A stretch of 16,858 bases of DNA, taken from NCBI GenBank assembly GCA_039808325.1, contig JBDHSU010000089.1, forward strand, positions 1-16,858. Direction: 5' to 3'. A program made the position numbers and the translations under genes. A model generated the notes under the pieces. It did no database searches, was not told where the DNA came from, and saw nothing but the letters and a program-made list of their open reading frames with translations. Source of the DNA: JAFKKS01 sp039808325. Lineage in GTDB: Bacteria > Pseudomonadota > Alphaproteobacteria > Rhizobiales > Xanthobacteraceae. This document shows positions 1 through 6,607 of this stretch, one piece after another; positions within the stretch are counted from its first letter, which is position 1, and the number at the start of each line of letters is the position of its first letter.

Positions 1-81
1 CCTCCGGGAATCCTGAAGCCTCGACAACTTCAGCTTCCCCGGTCAGGACCGGATGGACAACCTATGGAAAGCTCACAGCTA

Positions 82-129
82 GAGCGGGATGAGGAAAAGT
101 GTGGAGCGGTTTTCCGCCGCTCATCCCGC
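82..129. repeat. Palindromic intergenic repeat, copy 1 (inverted relative to the copy at 5298-5334)
   Basis: Positions 82-118 are identical over 37 nt to the reverse complement of 5298-5334. The unit starts with GAGCGGGATG, has a central AGCGGTTTTCCGCC stretch that can fold as a small hairpin, and ends in a degenerate return arm (CATCCCGC, 122-129). In this copy the right arm is rearranged compared with the 5.3 kb copy. It lies about 40 nt upstream of the small secreted-protein gene, so it falls in that gene's leader or promoter region. I remember similar elements scattered in Bradyrhizobiaceae genomes, but this was not searched. Confidence 0.75.
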
Positions 130-168
130 ATCATCTTCTGTCATGCCTACGCATTGGAGAAGCTCGTG

Positions 169-537
169 TTGAAATTCCCGGTTATTGCAGCATTGCTCGT
201 GGCGTGGTCCGGCGTCGTCTTCGCGGCGCCGGACGCCGCCGCCTACCAGCTCGAAGGCAGCTACCTGCAGGGCAAGGCCTGCCGCGGCGATGTCCGCGAT
301 CCGAAGCCGTTGAAGGTCACGATCACGCCCGACGAGATCACTTATTCCGGCGGCAAGTGCACGGTGAGCGACAAGCGCGAGAACGACAAGGTGATCGTCG
401 TGCGCGCCGCCTGCAAGCAGCGCTCGGGCACGGTGCTGGCCGGCGACGTGACCTTCACGTTCCACAACGACAACGAGATCGAGATGGTCAACAAGGACCA
501 GAACTACACCGCCGTGCTATATCGCTGCCCGAAGTAG
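169..537 (+). CDS. Small secreted protein with four cysteines, function unknown
   Basis: I do not recognise the family. I chose the TTG at 169 because GGAGAAG (156-162) sits 6 nt upstream and the protein then starts directly with a signal peptide; GTG at 166 is one codon earlier and is also possible. The frame stays open further upstream, but that part translates the palindromic repeat and gives no plausible leader. The 122-residue product has a hydrophobic stretch at residues 3-18 followed by Ala-Ala-Pro, a likely signal peptidase I site near residue 19-25. The mature part, about 100 residues, carries Cys38, Cys64, Cys82 and Cys120, the right number for two periplasmic disulfides, and looks mainly beta-strand. 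The spacing CxGD...GGKC...AACK...YRCP and a closing strand are suggestive of a small beta-barrel, but this is inference. It is convergent with the iorB-like gene across a repeat. Confidence 0.65.
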   Translation: MKFPVIAALLVAWSGVVFAAPDAAAYQLEGSYLQGKACRGDVRDPKPLKVTITPDEITYSGGKCTVSDKRENDKVIVVRAACKQRSGTVLAGDVTFTFHNDNEIEMVNKDQNYTAVLYRCPK

Positions 538-543
538 CGGCCC

Positions 544-643
544 GTCATTCCGGATTGCCGCGAAGCGGCAAGTCCGGAATCCATACGCCGCAGCACAGGG
601 GTTATGGATTCCGGGAACGCGTCTTCGACGCGCCCCGGAATGG
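544..643. repeat. Inverted pair of CATTCCGG-type palindromic repeats in a convergent gap
   Basis: The left unit (about 544-584) runs from GTCATTCCGG through a GCCGCGAAGCGGC hairpin to CCGGAATCCAT. The right unit (about 604-643) is the same type in reverse, from ATGGATTCCGGG through CGCGTCTTCGACGCG to CCCCGGAATGG. Each unit can fold alone, and the two can pair with each other. Together they fill the whole space between the stop codon of the small secreted protein (537) and that of the iorB-like gene (648). There is no T-run after either hairpin, so it is not a standard intrinsic terminator, although it may slow convergent transcription. Confidence 0.75.
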
Positions 644-647
644 CAAC

Positions 648-2810
648 TCACGCCTTCCGCAGATCGTGGTTCTTCAGCGGCAGCGCGCGGATGCGCTTGC
701 CGGTCGCCGCGAACACCGCGTTGCAGAGCGCCGGCGCGAGCGGCGGCAGCGGCGGTTCGCCGATCCCGCCCCAACCCTCGCCGCTCGGCACGATCACGGT
801 CCTCACGTCCGGCATCTCGGCGAGACGCAGCACGCGATAGTCGTCGAAGTTGCCTTGCTCCACGCGCCCCTCGGCGATGGTGATCTCGCCGTAAAGCACC
901 GCTTCGAGCGCATAGACGGTGGCGCCCTCGACCTGCTTCTCGATGGTGAGCGGATTGACGACGTGGCCGGGATCGATGGCGGCCGTGATGCGATGCACGC
1001 GCAGCACGCCGTCATTCCCGACCGAGACCTCGGCCACATGCGCGCAGACCGTGCCGCAGGATTCGTGCAGCGCAATGCCGCGCGCATGGCCCGCAGGCGG
1101 CGCATTGTCCCACGCCCCGGCCTTCGCCGCCGCGTCGAGCACGGCGAGCGCGCGCGGATTGTCACTCAGGAGCGCGCGGCGGAACCGATAGGGATCCGAT
1201 CTCGCCGCGTGCGCGGCTTCGTCGATGAAGCTCTCCTTGAAAAATGCGTTCTGCCCGTGATTGACCGCGCGCCAGACGCCGGCCGGCACATGCGAGTTGC
1301 GCATCGCATAGCTGATGCGCCGATTGGCGACGGCATATTCGACCGTCAGCAGGCCGTCGAGGAACTGCTTGTCGAGTCCGCCCATCATCGTCATCATGTC
1401 GGGAAGAAGCGTCGCGAGAACCGACTGACCGGAGATGCGCGTGTCCCACGCCCTCAACGCGCCGGTGGCGTCGAGCCCGCCGCTCAGCCGCGCCATCACC
1501 ATCGGGCGGTAGAAGTCGTGGCGCGTATCCTCCTCGCGCGTCCATAGGAGCTTCACCGGCCGGTCGACATCCTTGTTGACCTCCTTCGCGACCTGCACCG
1601 CGAGACGCACGAAGTCCTGCACCATGCCGCGGCGGCCGAAACCGCCGCCGACCATGGTGCGATGAACGACGACGTTCTCAGGCGGCACGCCCGCTGCGTT
1701 CGCCGCCGTCTCCAGCGCCGTCTCGCCGTCCTGCGTCGGAACCCAGATCGCGACGCGGCCGTCCTTCACATGCGCGGTGCAATTCTGTGGCTCCAGCGTC
1801 GCATGCGCGAGGAAGGGCACCGTATATGTCGCCTCGACGCGTGTCGCCGCTTTCGACAAGGCGTCCTCGACCTCGCCTTCGTCGGCGACGACACCGGCAT
1901 CGTCGCTCTCCAGCCCCTCGCGCATGAAATCGGCAATCGACGCCGTCGAGGCGGCGCCGTTCTCGCCGGCGTCCCATTCGATCTTGAGCGCATCCAGCGC
2001 CTTGCGCGCCTGCCACCATGTCTCCGCGACGACAGCGACCGCATCGTCAAGCCGCACGACGCGCGGCTTGCCGCGCAGCCCGGCAAGTCCCGATTCGTCG
2101 ACCGATTTCAGCGTGCCCTGAAAAACCGGACATTGCAGGATCGCACCGTGCAACAGGCCCGGCAGCGCAACATCGATGCCGTAGACGGCTTCGCCGGCGA
2201 CGGTCAGCGCCGCGTTGCGCTGATGCTGGCGCGTACCGATCAGATGCCAGTCGCGCGCGGCCTTGAGCGCCACGTCCTTCGGCGGCGGCAGACGCGCGGC
2301 GTCGGCGGCGACCGCGCCGAAGGTCACGCGCCGCCCGCTCGGCGCATGCGTGACGATGCTGTCCTTCGCCGCGCATTCGTTCGCCGGCACGCCCCATCGC
2401 GCCGCGGCGGCGGCGATCAGCATCGCTCGCGCCGTCGCGCCGGCCTTGCGCAAGGTCTCCTGCGAATCCTTCACCGAGCGGCTGGCGCCGGTCGACATGT
2501 CGCCCCAGACGCGCTTGCGGGCGCGGTTCTCATGCGGCGCGACAAGTTCGGAGCGCACCTTGCTCCAGTCGCACTCCAGCTCCTCCGCCACCAGCATCGG
2601 CAACGCCGTCGCGATCCCCTGGCCGAGCTCGGCGCGGGCGATGCGCACGATCACCGCGTCGTCCGGCTGCACCACCACCCAGGCATTAATTTCCGGCGCG
2701 CTCGCGCCGGCGCGCGCCCGGCTGGACACAACGAACGGCGCCGCGACGCCGAGGCAAAGCCCGCCGCCGGCGGCGACGGATTGAACGAGGAAGGCGCGGC
2801 GCGTCTGCAT
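648..2810 (-). CDS. Tat-exported molybdenum hydroxylase large subunit, IorB-like (isoquinoline 1-oxidoreductase beta-subunit family)
   Basis: This is a xanthine dehydrogenase/aldehyde oxidase family protein that should bind molybdopterin and hydroxylate a small molecule using water. I start it at ATG 2810 (720 residues), with AGGCGG (2819-2824) 8 nt upstream; a TTG at 2816 would overlap the preceding stop as TTGA and has worse spacing. The N-terminus has the twin-arginine motif TRRAFL (residues 3-8) and a hydrophobic stretch ending near Ala34-Gly35, so it should be folded and exported by Tat. Family features are ARAELGQGI (59-67), the cofactor loop GGGFGRRG (388-395) and the C-terminal GGIGEPPLPP (681-690), whose Glu685 fits the catalytic glutamate. 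Length is normal for IorB. No [2Fe-2S] alpha subunit (IorA) or cytochrome c gene lies next to it, although IorA normally accompanies it. It follows the radical SAM gene in one transcription unit. Substrate unknown. Confidence 0.88.
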   Translation of the reverse strand: MQTRRAFLVQSVAAGGGLCLGVAAPFVVSSRARAGASAPEINAWVVVQPDDAVIVRIARAELGQGIATALPMLVAEELECDWSKVRSELVAPHENRARKRVWGDMSTGASRSVKDSQETLRKAGATARAMLIAAAAARWGVPANECAAKDSIVTHAPSGRRVTFGAVAADAARLPPPKDVALKAARDWHLIGTRQHQRNAALTVAGEAVYGIDVALPGLLHGAILQCPVFQGTLKSVDESGLAGLRGKPRVVRLDDAVAVVAETWWQARKALDALKIEWDAGENGAASTASIADFMREGLESDDAGVVADEGEVEDALSKAATRVEATYTVPFLAHATLEPQNCTAHVKDGRVAIWVPTQDGETALETAANAAGVPPENVVVHRTMVGGGFGRRGMVQDFVRLAVQVAKEVNKDVDRPVKLLWTREEDTRHDFYRPMVMARLSGGLDATGALRAWDTRISGQSVLATLLPDMMTMMGGLDKQFLDGLLTVEYAVANRRISYAMRNSHVPAGVWRAVNHGQNAFFKESFIDEAAHAARSDPYRFRRALLSDNPRALAVLDAAAKAGAWDNAPPAGHARGIALHESCGTVCAHVAEVSVGNDGVLRVHRITAAIDPGHVVNPLTIEKQVEGATVYALEAVLYGEITIAEGRVEQGNFDDYRVLRLAEMPDVRTVIVPSGEGWGGIGEPPLPPLAPALCNAVFAATGKRIRALPLKNHDLRKA

Positions 2811-2812
2811 GC

Positions 2813-4408
2813 TCAAGCCGCCTGACGCGGTGCACCCGTCCGGCCGCGGTCGTGCGCCGAATAAAAGGAAGCGTTCTGCTCCCCTCGCAACGCTTCACGC
2901 GAAAACCGGATGAGATGATGCGCGACGAAGCCCATGCCGAACGCGCCGTCGACACGGCCGCGTTTGATCGAATAACGCGCGGCGTCCCAGAACGCGCGCC
3001 GGTAGTCGGCGAGAAGGCCGACGCGCACCGCGAGGTTCACGCCGAGAACGAGGCCGCTCATCAGGTTGTGCGCGGTGAGCTTGCCGGTCTCCGGAACGTT
3101 GATGCGGTTGACGTAGGTCGCGTCGACCTGGTGACGGAAGCGCGCGAACAGCCGCGCCGGATCGTAGGCATGCGCGATGCAGCGCCGCCACATGTTCAGC
3201 ACGTCGTCATAGGGCCGCAGGAATTTCACATTCGATTCCAGGCGCGGATCGTCGACGATACGGCCTTCGCCGCGCAGCCGGTCCCATAGCGGAGTCTTCG
3301 GCAGCGCTTGCAAAAGATTCATCGTGAGGATCGGGATTTGCGAACGATCGATGAAGTCGATCAGCGCCGCTTCGGTCTCGTCCGAATCGCTGTCGAGGCC
3401 GAGAATGATACCGGACGTGACTTCGAGGCCGTAGCTGTTGAGCGTGTTGATCGCTTCATACATCGGCACGGCCGCGTTGTGCTCCTTACGGATGCCTTTC
3501 AGCGCGCTGAGCTCGGGCGTCTCGATGCCGGCGAAGACCGTCACGAAGCCGGCTTGGCGCATCAGTTCGAGGATGTCCGGCTGCTTCGCGATGTTGAGCG
3601 TCGCCTCGCACGCGAACTGCAGCGGATAACCGCGCTTGCGCTGCCACTCCACCAGATGCGGCAGCATCTCGCGCGCCGCCTTGCGGTTTCCGATGAAATT
3701 GTCGTCGACGAAGTACACGGCTTGCGGGTGCGGCCCCGCCATCATCGCGTCGAGCTCGGCGAGAATCTGCTCGGGCGACTTCAGCCGCGGCTGCCGCCCA
3801 TAAAGCTGCGGGATGTCGCAGAAGTCGCAGCGATAAGGGCAGCCGCTCGAGAACTGCAGGCTGCCGATGAGATAGCGGCTGAGCGGGACGAGGTTGTAGG
3901 CGGGGATCGGAAAATCGCAGAGCGGCGTGCGCTCCGCCGTTTCGAAGCGCATCTGCGCCGGCGGCCGCGTCACGCCGTCGTCGAGCACGCGGATCATCTC
4001 GTCGGTGGCGTCGCCGAGCTCACCGAGATGCAGATAGTCGAACGCGGGATACATCTCCGGCGCCGCGGAAACCGACGGCCCGCCGAGAATGGCAACTTTG
4101 CCGGCGGCGTGCGCGCGCCGCGCGATGTCGTGGATCTGCGCCGCCTGCACATGCATGCCGCTCGCGAGAACCACGTCGGCCCATTCGAAATCGGCGTCCG
4201 TCGCCCGGCGAATATTCTCGTCGATGAACCGCACCGGCCAATCGGCCGGCAGGTAGGCGGCGATCAGCAGCAAGCCCTGGGGAGGCATGAACGCCTGCAC
4301 CCGCCACATCAAGGGGTAGGCGTGCTGGAAGGTGCCGAACGAAGGCGTGTAGGCGGGAAAGACGCAAAGGACTTTGCGCCGGTGTCGCAGCGGTCCTGCA
4401 TAACGCAT
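2813..4408 (-). CDS. B12-binding radical SAM protein, HpnP-like (candidate hopanoid C-2 methylase)
   Basis: I start this at ATG 4408 (531 residues) because AGGGAG (4415-4420) lies 6 nt upstream; an ATG at 4414 directly abuts that site, and a still longer start at 4480 only adds non-conserved residues. The N-terminal half (about 12-150) is a cobalamin-binding Rossmann domain beginning KVLCVFP and including FMPPQGLLLIA. The radical SAM core follows, with the cluster motif CPYRCDFC (Cys190, Cys194, Cys197), then VYFVDDNFIGN, CEATLNIA, GIETPE and GIILGLDSD. The C-terminus has a hydrophobic stretch and a closing VAHHLI..FSRE....NASFYS block. From memory these blocks, and the roughly 530-residue length, match HpnP, which adds a methyl group at C-2 of hopanoids in the inner membrane. 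Other DUF4070-type B12 radical SAM paralogs are the alternative; the broad family is certain, HpnP specifically is likely rather than proven. It is nearly coupled to the iorB-like gene downstream. Confidence 0.85.
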   Translation of the reverse strand: MRYAGPLRHRRKVLCVFPAYTPSFGTFQHAYPLMWRVQAFMPPQGLLLIAAYLPADWPVRFIDENIRRATDADFEWADVVLASGMHVQAAQIHDIARRAHAAGKVAILGGPSVSAAPEMYPAFDYLHLGELGDATDEMIRVLDDGVTRPPAQMRFETAERTPLCDFPIPAYNLVPLSRYLIGSLQFSSGCPYRCDFCDIPQLYGRQPRLKSPEQILAELDAMMAGPHPQAVYFVDDNFIGNRKAAREMLPHLVEWQRKRGYPLQFACEATLNIAKQPDILELMRQAGFVTVFAGIETPELSALKGIRKEHNAAVPMYEAINTLNSYGLEVTSGIILGLDSDSDETEAALIDFIDRSQIPILTMNLLQALPKTPLWDRLRGEGRIVDDPRLESNVKFLRPYDDVLNMWRRCIAHAYDPARLFARFRHQVDATYVNRINVPETGKLTAHNLMSGLVLGVNLAVRVGLLADYRRAFWDAARYSIKRGRVDGAFGMGFVAHHLIRFSREALRGEQNASFYSAHDRGRTGAPRQAA

Positions 4409-4429
4409 GCGCATCTCCCTGAAATCAGA

Positions 4430-4456
4430 TGAACGCCAAGCCCGTATCCGCGTTGA
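4430..4456. promoter_or_regulatory. Possible bidirectional EcfG-type (general stress) promoter dyad
   Basis: On the plus strand, TGAAC (4430-4434), 16 nt and CGTT (4451-4454) match the alphaproteobacterial EcfG consensus GGAAC-N16/17-CGTT at 8 of 9 positions. On the minus strand the same segment reads TCAAC-N16-CGTT (7 of 9), with CGTT about 24 nt upstream of the hpnP-like start codon, a good distance for a short leader. The plus-strand reading would give the DUF2147 gene a leader of roughly 110 nt. This is a pattern match only: each half is short and will occur by chance, and the two readings may be a coincidence of one imperfect inverted repeat. Confidence 0.3.
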
Positions 4457-4574
4457 AGAGAAAGCCCAATTATCGGTCAAAGTTGCGGCCGATCTCGATT
4501 CATGTCGAACTAATGCCGGAAATCAAGCTTACCCGACCGGCCTCATGGATACCCCAAGCACACGGATTCGGCTC

Positions 4575-5204
4575 ATGAAACGGCTTTCGTTTGTAGCGTT
4601 CAGCATGATCCTTGCCTCGACCGCCGCCGCCGGCGCCGCCGAGCCCATCGGCGAATGGCTGGTGGAGGGCGGCTACGGACAAGTCCGCATCGAGCGGTGC
4701 GGCGACCAACTCTGGGGCATCGTGTCCTGGGAGCGGACGGCCGGCGTCGACCGCAACAATCCCGACGCCACCAAGCGCGATCGCCCGACCTTGGGACTAC
4801 CGGTCCTGCGTGGCATGACCGCGAACGGCCCTAACCGCTGGGATGGCGAAATCTACAACACGCAGGACGGCCGCATTTATACGTCGCATATCAGTCTCTC
4901 GAGCGCCGACGTCTTGCGCGTCGAAGGCTGCGTCCTCGGCTTCCTTTGCGGCGGACAGGACTGGACCCGCGTGAAAAATCCGGAAGCGGCTGCTCCGCGT
5001 CCCGGCGCCGCGGGCACGCGCGCCGACAAACGCGCGCACAATGCCCCGCGGCCCAGCCGACCCGGCGCGGCTGCGCCGAACGGCGCGCCGAAGAGCCTCT
5101 CCGCCATTCCGAGCAAAGAGGTCTGCACGATGGCGCTCGGCACCAACGGCTCGACCTTCAGCGGCGACGGCGCGCAGAATACCGGACAGCGCCCGCGCCG
5201 CTAA
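4575..5204 (+). CDS. Secreted DUF2147 domain protein with Pro/Ala-rich tail
   Basis: I start at ATG 4575 because it opens a clear signal peptide (MKRLSF, hydrophobic 6-20, AAAGAA cleavage near residue 22), although no strong ribosome binding site precedes it; ATG 4545 and earlier starts in the same open frame would bury the signal peptide. The 209-residue product has a DUF2147 domain at about 24-133: GEWLVEGG, VRIERCGDQLWGIVSW, the LGLPVLRGM stretch, and the closing CVLGFLCGGQDWTRV. DUF2147 proteins are small periplasmic or surface beta-barrel proteins of unknown function. Beyond residue 135 comes a low-complexity Pro/Ala/Arg linker (about 136-172), then a short conserved-looking end with one cysteine (Cys184), which ordinary DUF2147 proteins lack. 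It is divergent from the hpnP-like gene. Downstream is a repeat cluster. Confidence 0.85.
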   Translation: MKRLSFVAFSMILASTAAAGAAEPIGEWLVEGGYGQVRIERCGDQLWGIVSWERTAGVDRNNPDATKRDRPTLGLPVLRGMTANGPNRWDGEIYNTQDGRIYTSHISLSSADVLRVEGCVLGFLCGGQDWTRVKNPEAAAPRPGAAGTRADKRAHNAPRPSRPGAAAPNGAPKSLSAIPSKEVCTMALGTNGSTFSGDGAQNTGQRPRR

Positions 5205-5223
5205 GGCACGATACGCTAAACTA

Positions 5224-5334
5224 GATCACGATGATTTTGGATCGAATCGATCCAAATCATGAACGTGATCGATTCTCATAACTGAGAGCGGGATGCGGGC
5301 GGAAAACCGCTCCACACTTTTCCTCATCCCGCTC
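5224..5334. repeat. Compound palindromic repeat: two large hairpins in tandem, includes copy 2 of the 37-nt repeat
   Basis: The first hairpin spans 5224-5270: GATCACG (5224-5230) pairs with CGTGATC (5264-5270), and inside it ATGATTTTGGATCG pairs with CGATCCAAATCAT apart from one bulged T. The second spans 5286-5334: GAGCGGGATG (5286-5295) pairs with CATCCCGCTC (5325-5334), with an inner GCGG-AAAA-CCGC hairpin. Positions 5298-5334 are an exact reverse complement of 82-118. The unit is AT-richer in its first half than the neighbouring genes. It sits downstream of the DUF2147 gene and in the convergent gap before the methyltransferase. Its two-hairpin plan fits a complete member of a dispersed intergenic repeat family, of which 82-129 is a partial copy. 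Confidence 0.8.
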
Positions 5335-5340
5335 GAGCTT

Positions 5341-5410
5341 CGTCATGCCCACACGCGGGTCCGGCTTCGCCGGCCCGAGCATAAGCTTCGTGCCGCGCAT
5401 CCACGTCTTA
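5341..5410. repeat. CGTCATGCC...GCATCCACG palindromic repeat, single expanded copy
   Basis: This begins CGTCATGCCC (5341-5350) and ends GCATCCACGTCTT. Its middle carries an extra hairpin, GTCCGGCTTCGCCGGCC, and a GAGCATAAGCTTCGTGCC segment. The ends match the units at 14108-14140 and 14159-14190, so I take it as an expanded member of the same family. It lies directly after the compound repeat. A weaker 7-bp hairpin (5435-5441 with 5448-5454, loop ACCCGC) follows before the methyltransferase stop codon; no T-run makes either a convincing terminator. The rest of 5205-5468 contains no gene that I can support. Confidence 0.65.
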
Positions 5411-5468
5411 AGGACTTTGCAAATTCAAGGATGCCGATGACACCCGCGTCATCGCCATCCACGCGGCG

Positions 5469-6245
5469 TCAGCTTGCCTGCGCCATCTCCGGTGCACGCG
5501 CACGGACGTCCTTCGGCACGAGGCGCAGTTCGTAAACGCGCAGCGCTTCGATGAAAATCGAACGCTCATGCACGAGGCGCGTGCGGAACCCTGCCCGCGC
5601 GCTGAGATTTCCGAGCAGATCGAGATCGGCATCGGTCGACAGCAGCAAATACATGCAGCCGTCCGGCCGCAGGCGCTCGCGCACCTGATCGAACAGATCC
5701 GAGATATGCTCGTAATCGCGTCCCGCCACCCAGGCGCGATCGGCGTCGTCGCGCGGCGCACCGGGAAAGAACGGCGGGTTGGAGACGACCACGTCGAACT
5801 GCGGCTCCGCCGGCAGCGCCGACAGGAGGTTCGAGCGAAGCGCCGTCACGCGATCGGCGAAGCCGTTGGCGATGGCGTTTTCAGCCGCCGCCTCGACGGC
5901 GTTCGGGTTGATGTCGATCGCGACGACACTCGCCGCCCCGGCGCGCGCGGCGGCCAGCGCCAGAATGCCGGTGCCGGTGCCGACGTCGACGACGCGCTTG
6001 CCGACGAGGTCCAGCCGATCGATAAAAGCGGCGAAAAATTCGCTCGCCAGAAAGACCCGCGGATGGAACACCGTCGGGCGGATGGTGAGTTGGAAGCCTG
6101 CGGCTTTTGCCTGCCGCACGCTCCGCCGTTTCAGAAACAGATGGTAGGAGAAGAAGTGGATGGAACGCCGGATCGCCCGGCGGAAAACGCCCTGGCGCGA
6201 TCGCGCGCCGCTAAATCCGTCTGCAAAACCAATTGCTTGATCCAT
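5469..6245 (-). CDS. Class I SAM-dependent methyltransferase (MTS domain, HemK/TrmN6-like)
   Basis: I prefer ATG 6245 (258 residues) with GGAACGAAG just upstream; a GTG at 6275 would add ten residues (GGAHERGTK type) with no better signal. Residues 78-200 form a Rossmann methyltransferase fold: motif I is VVDVGTGTG (85-93), the acidic ribose-binding residue is Asp111 in VVAIDIN, and the NPPF motif is at 156-159. NPPF/Y marks enzymes that methylate the nitrogen of a planar amine or amide, as in PrmC (glutamine of release factors), TrmN6 and RsmC. The N-terminal 60 residues are basic, without the helical domain of PrmC, so protein or RNA substrates remain open. It stands alone between repeats and a promoter gap. 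Confidence 0.85.
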   Translation of the reverse strand: MDQAIGFADGFSGARSRQGVFRRAIRRSIHFFSYHLFLKRRSVRQAKAAGFQLTIRPTVFHPRVFLASEFFAAFIDRLDLVGKRVVDVGTGTGILALAAARAGAASVVAIDINPNAVEAAAENAIANGFADRVTALRSNLLSALPAEPQFDVVVSNPPFFPGAPRDDADRAWVAGRDYEHISDLFDQVRERLRPDGCMYLLLSTDADLDLLGNLSARAGFRTRLVHERSIFIEALRVYELRLVPKDVRARAPEMAQAS

Positions 6246-6607
6246 CTTCGTTCCGCGCTCGTGCGCGCCCCCCACGCAGTACAGCCGTTTCCGGAGGCGA
6301 ACATTCCTACACTATGTGCGCACAGTGCAACTGCAATCGGGCGATCCGATGAATTTTGGACGGCAAGCCGTTCGCTGAATGTCCGCGGGACGCACCCGCT
6401 CGCGCCCTGGAATTCAAGATCGCGACCGCGCATTCGCGGAGCAAAGGCGCCGAGCCACGTCGCGCCGGCCTTTCGTTCCTTTAGTCATGGAACGCCGGCG
6501 GGTCCGTTTCCCGAGCGGTGCGGCGGCCCGCACGCATTGTCATGCCGCTCTTTGTTTCGTCCGCGAACGATCTTTCTCGAGAACGGCATTCTTTTCGCCG
6601 CTCGGCC
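6246..6607. other. Non-coding gap between divergent-from-none minus-strand genes
   Basis: Both flanking genes are on the minus strand, so this gap should hold the promoter of the methyltransferase and the end of the lrp transcript. I see no supported gene: the open frames here read as arginine- and serine-rich shadows without ribosome binding sites. The one distinct element is an imperfect dyad centred on TGTGCGCACA (6315-6324) with CACT (6310-6313) and AGTG (6324-6327) as outer arms, about 70 nt upstream of the methyltransferase start, in the right place for an operator. No hairpin with a T-run was found after the lrp stop. Confidence 0.4.

Noticed and set aside
13..52. Two short stems at the left edge (13-18 with 28-33; 39-44 with 47-52), possibly a terminator of an upstream gene
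   Set aside because: The stems are only 6 bp, one has a 2-nt loop, there is no T-run, and the upstream gene is outside the window, so nothing can be supported.
3308..4432. Plus-strand open frame opposite the HpnP-like gene (and similar ones at 1662-2825, 99-1547, 5568-6611 and 15731-16747)
   Set aside because: All are antisense or out-of-frame to genes with recognisable motifs, with Arg-rich products and no ribosome binding sites.
5205..5468. Possible CRISPR-like or structured RNA array because of repeated hairpins
   Set aside because: There is no regular repeat-spacer spacing and no cas gene; the hairpins belong to different palindromic families.
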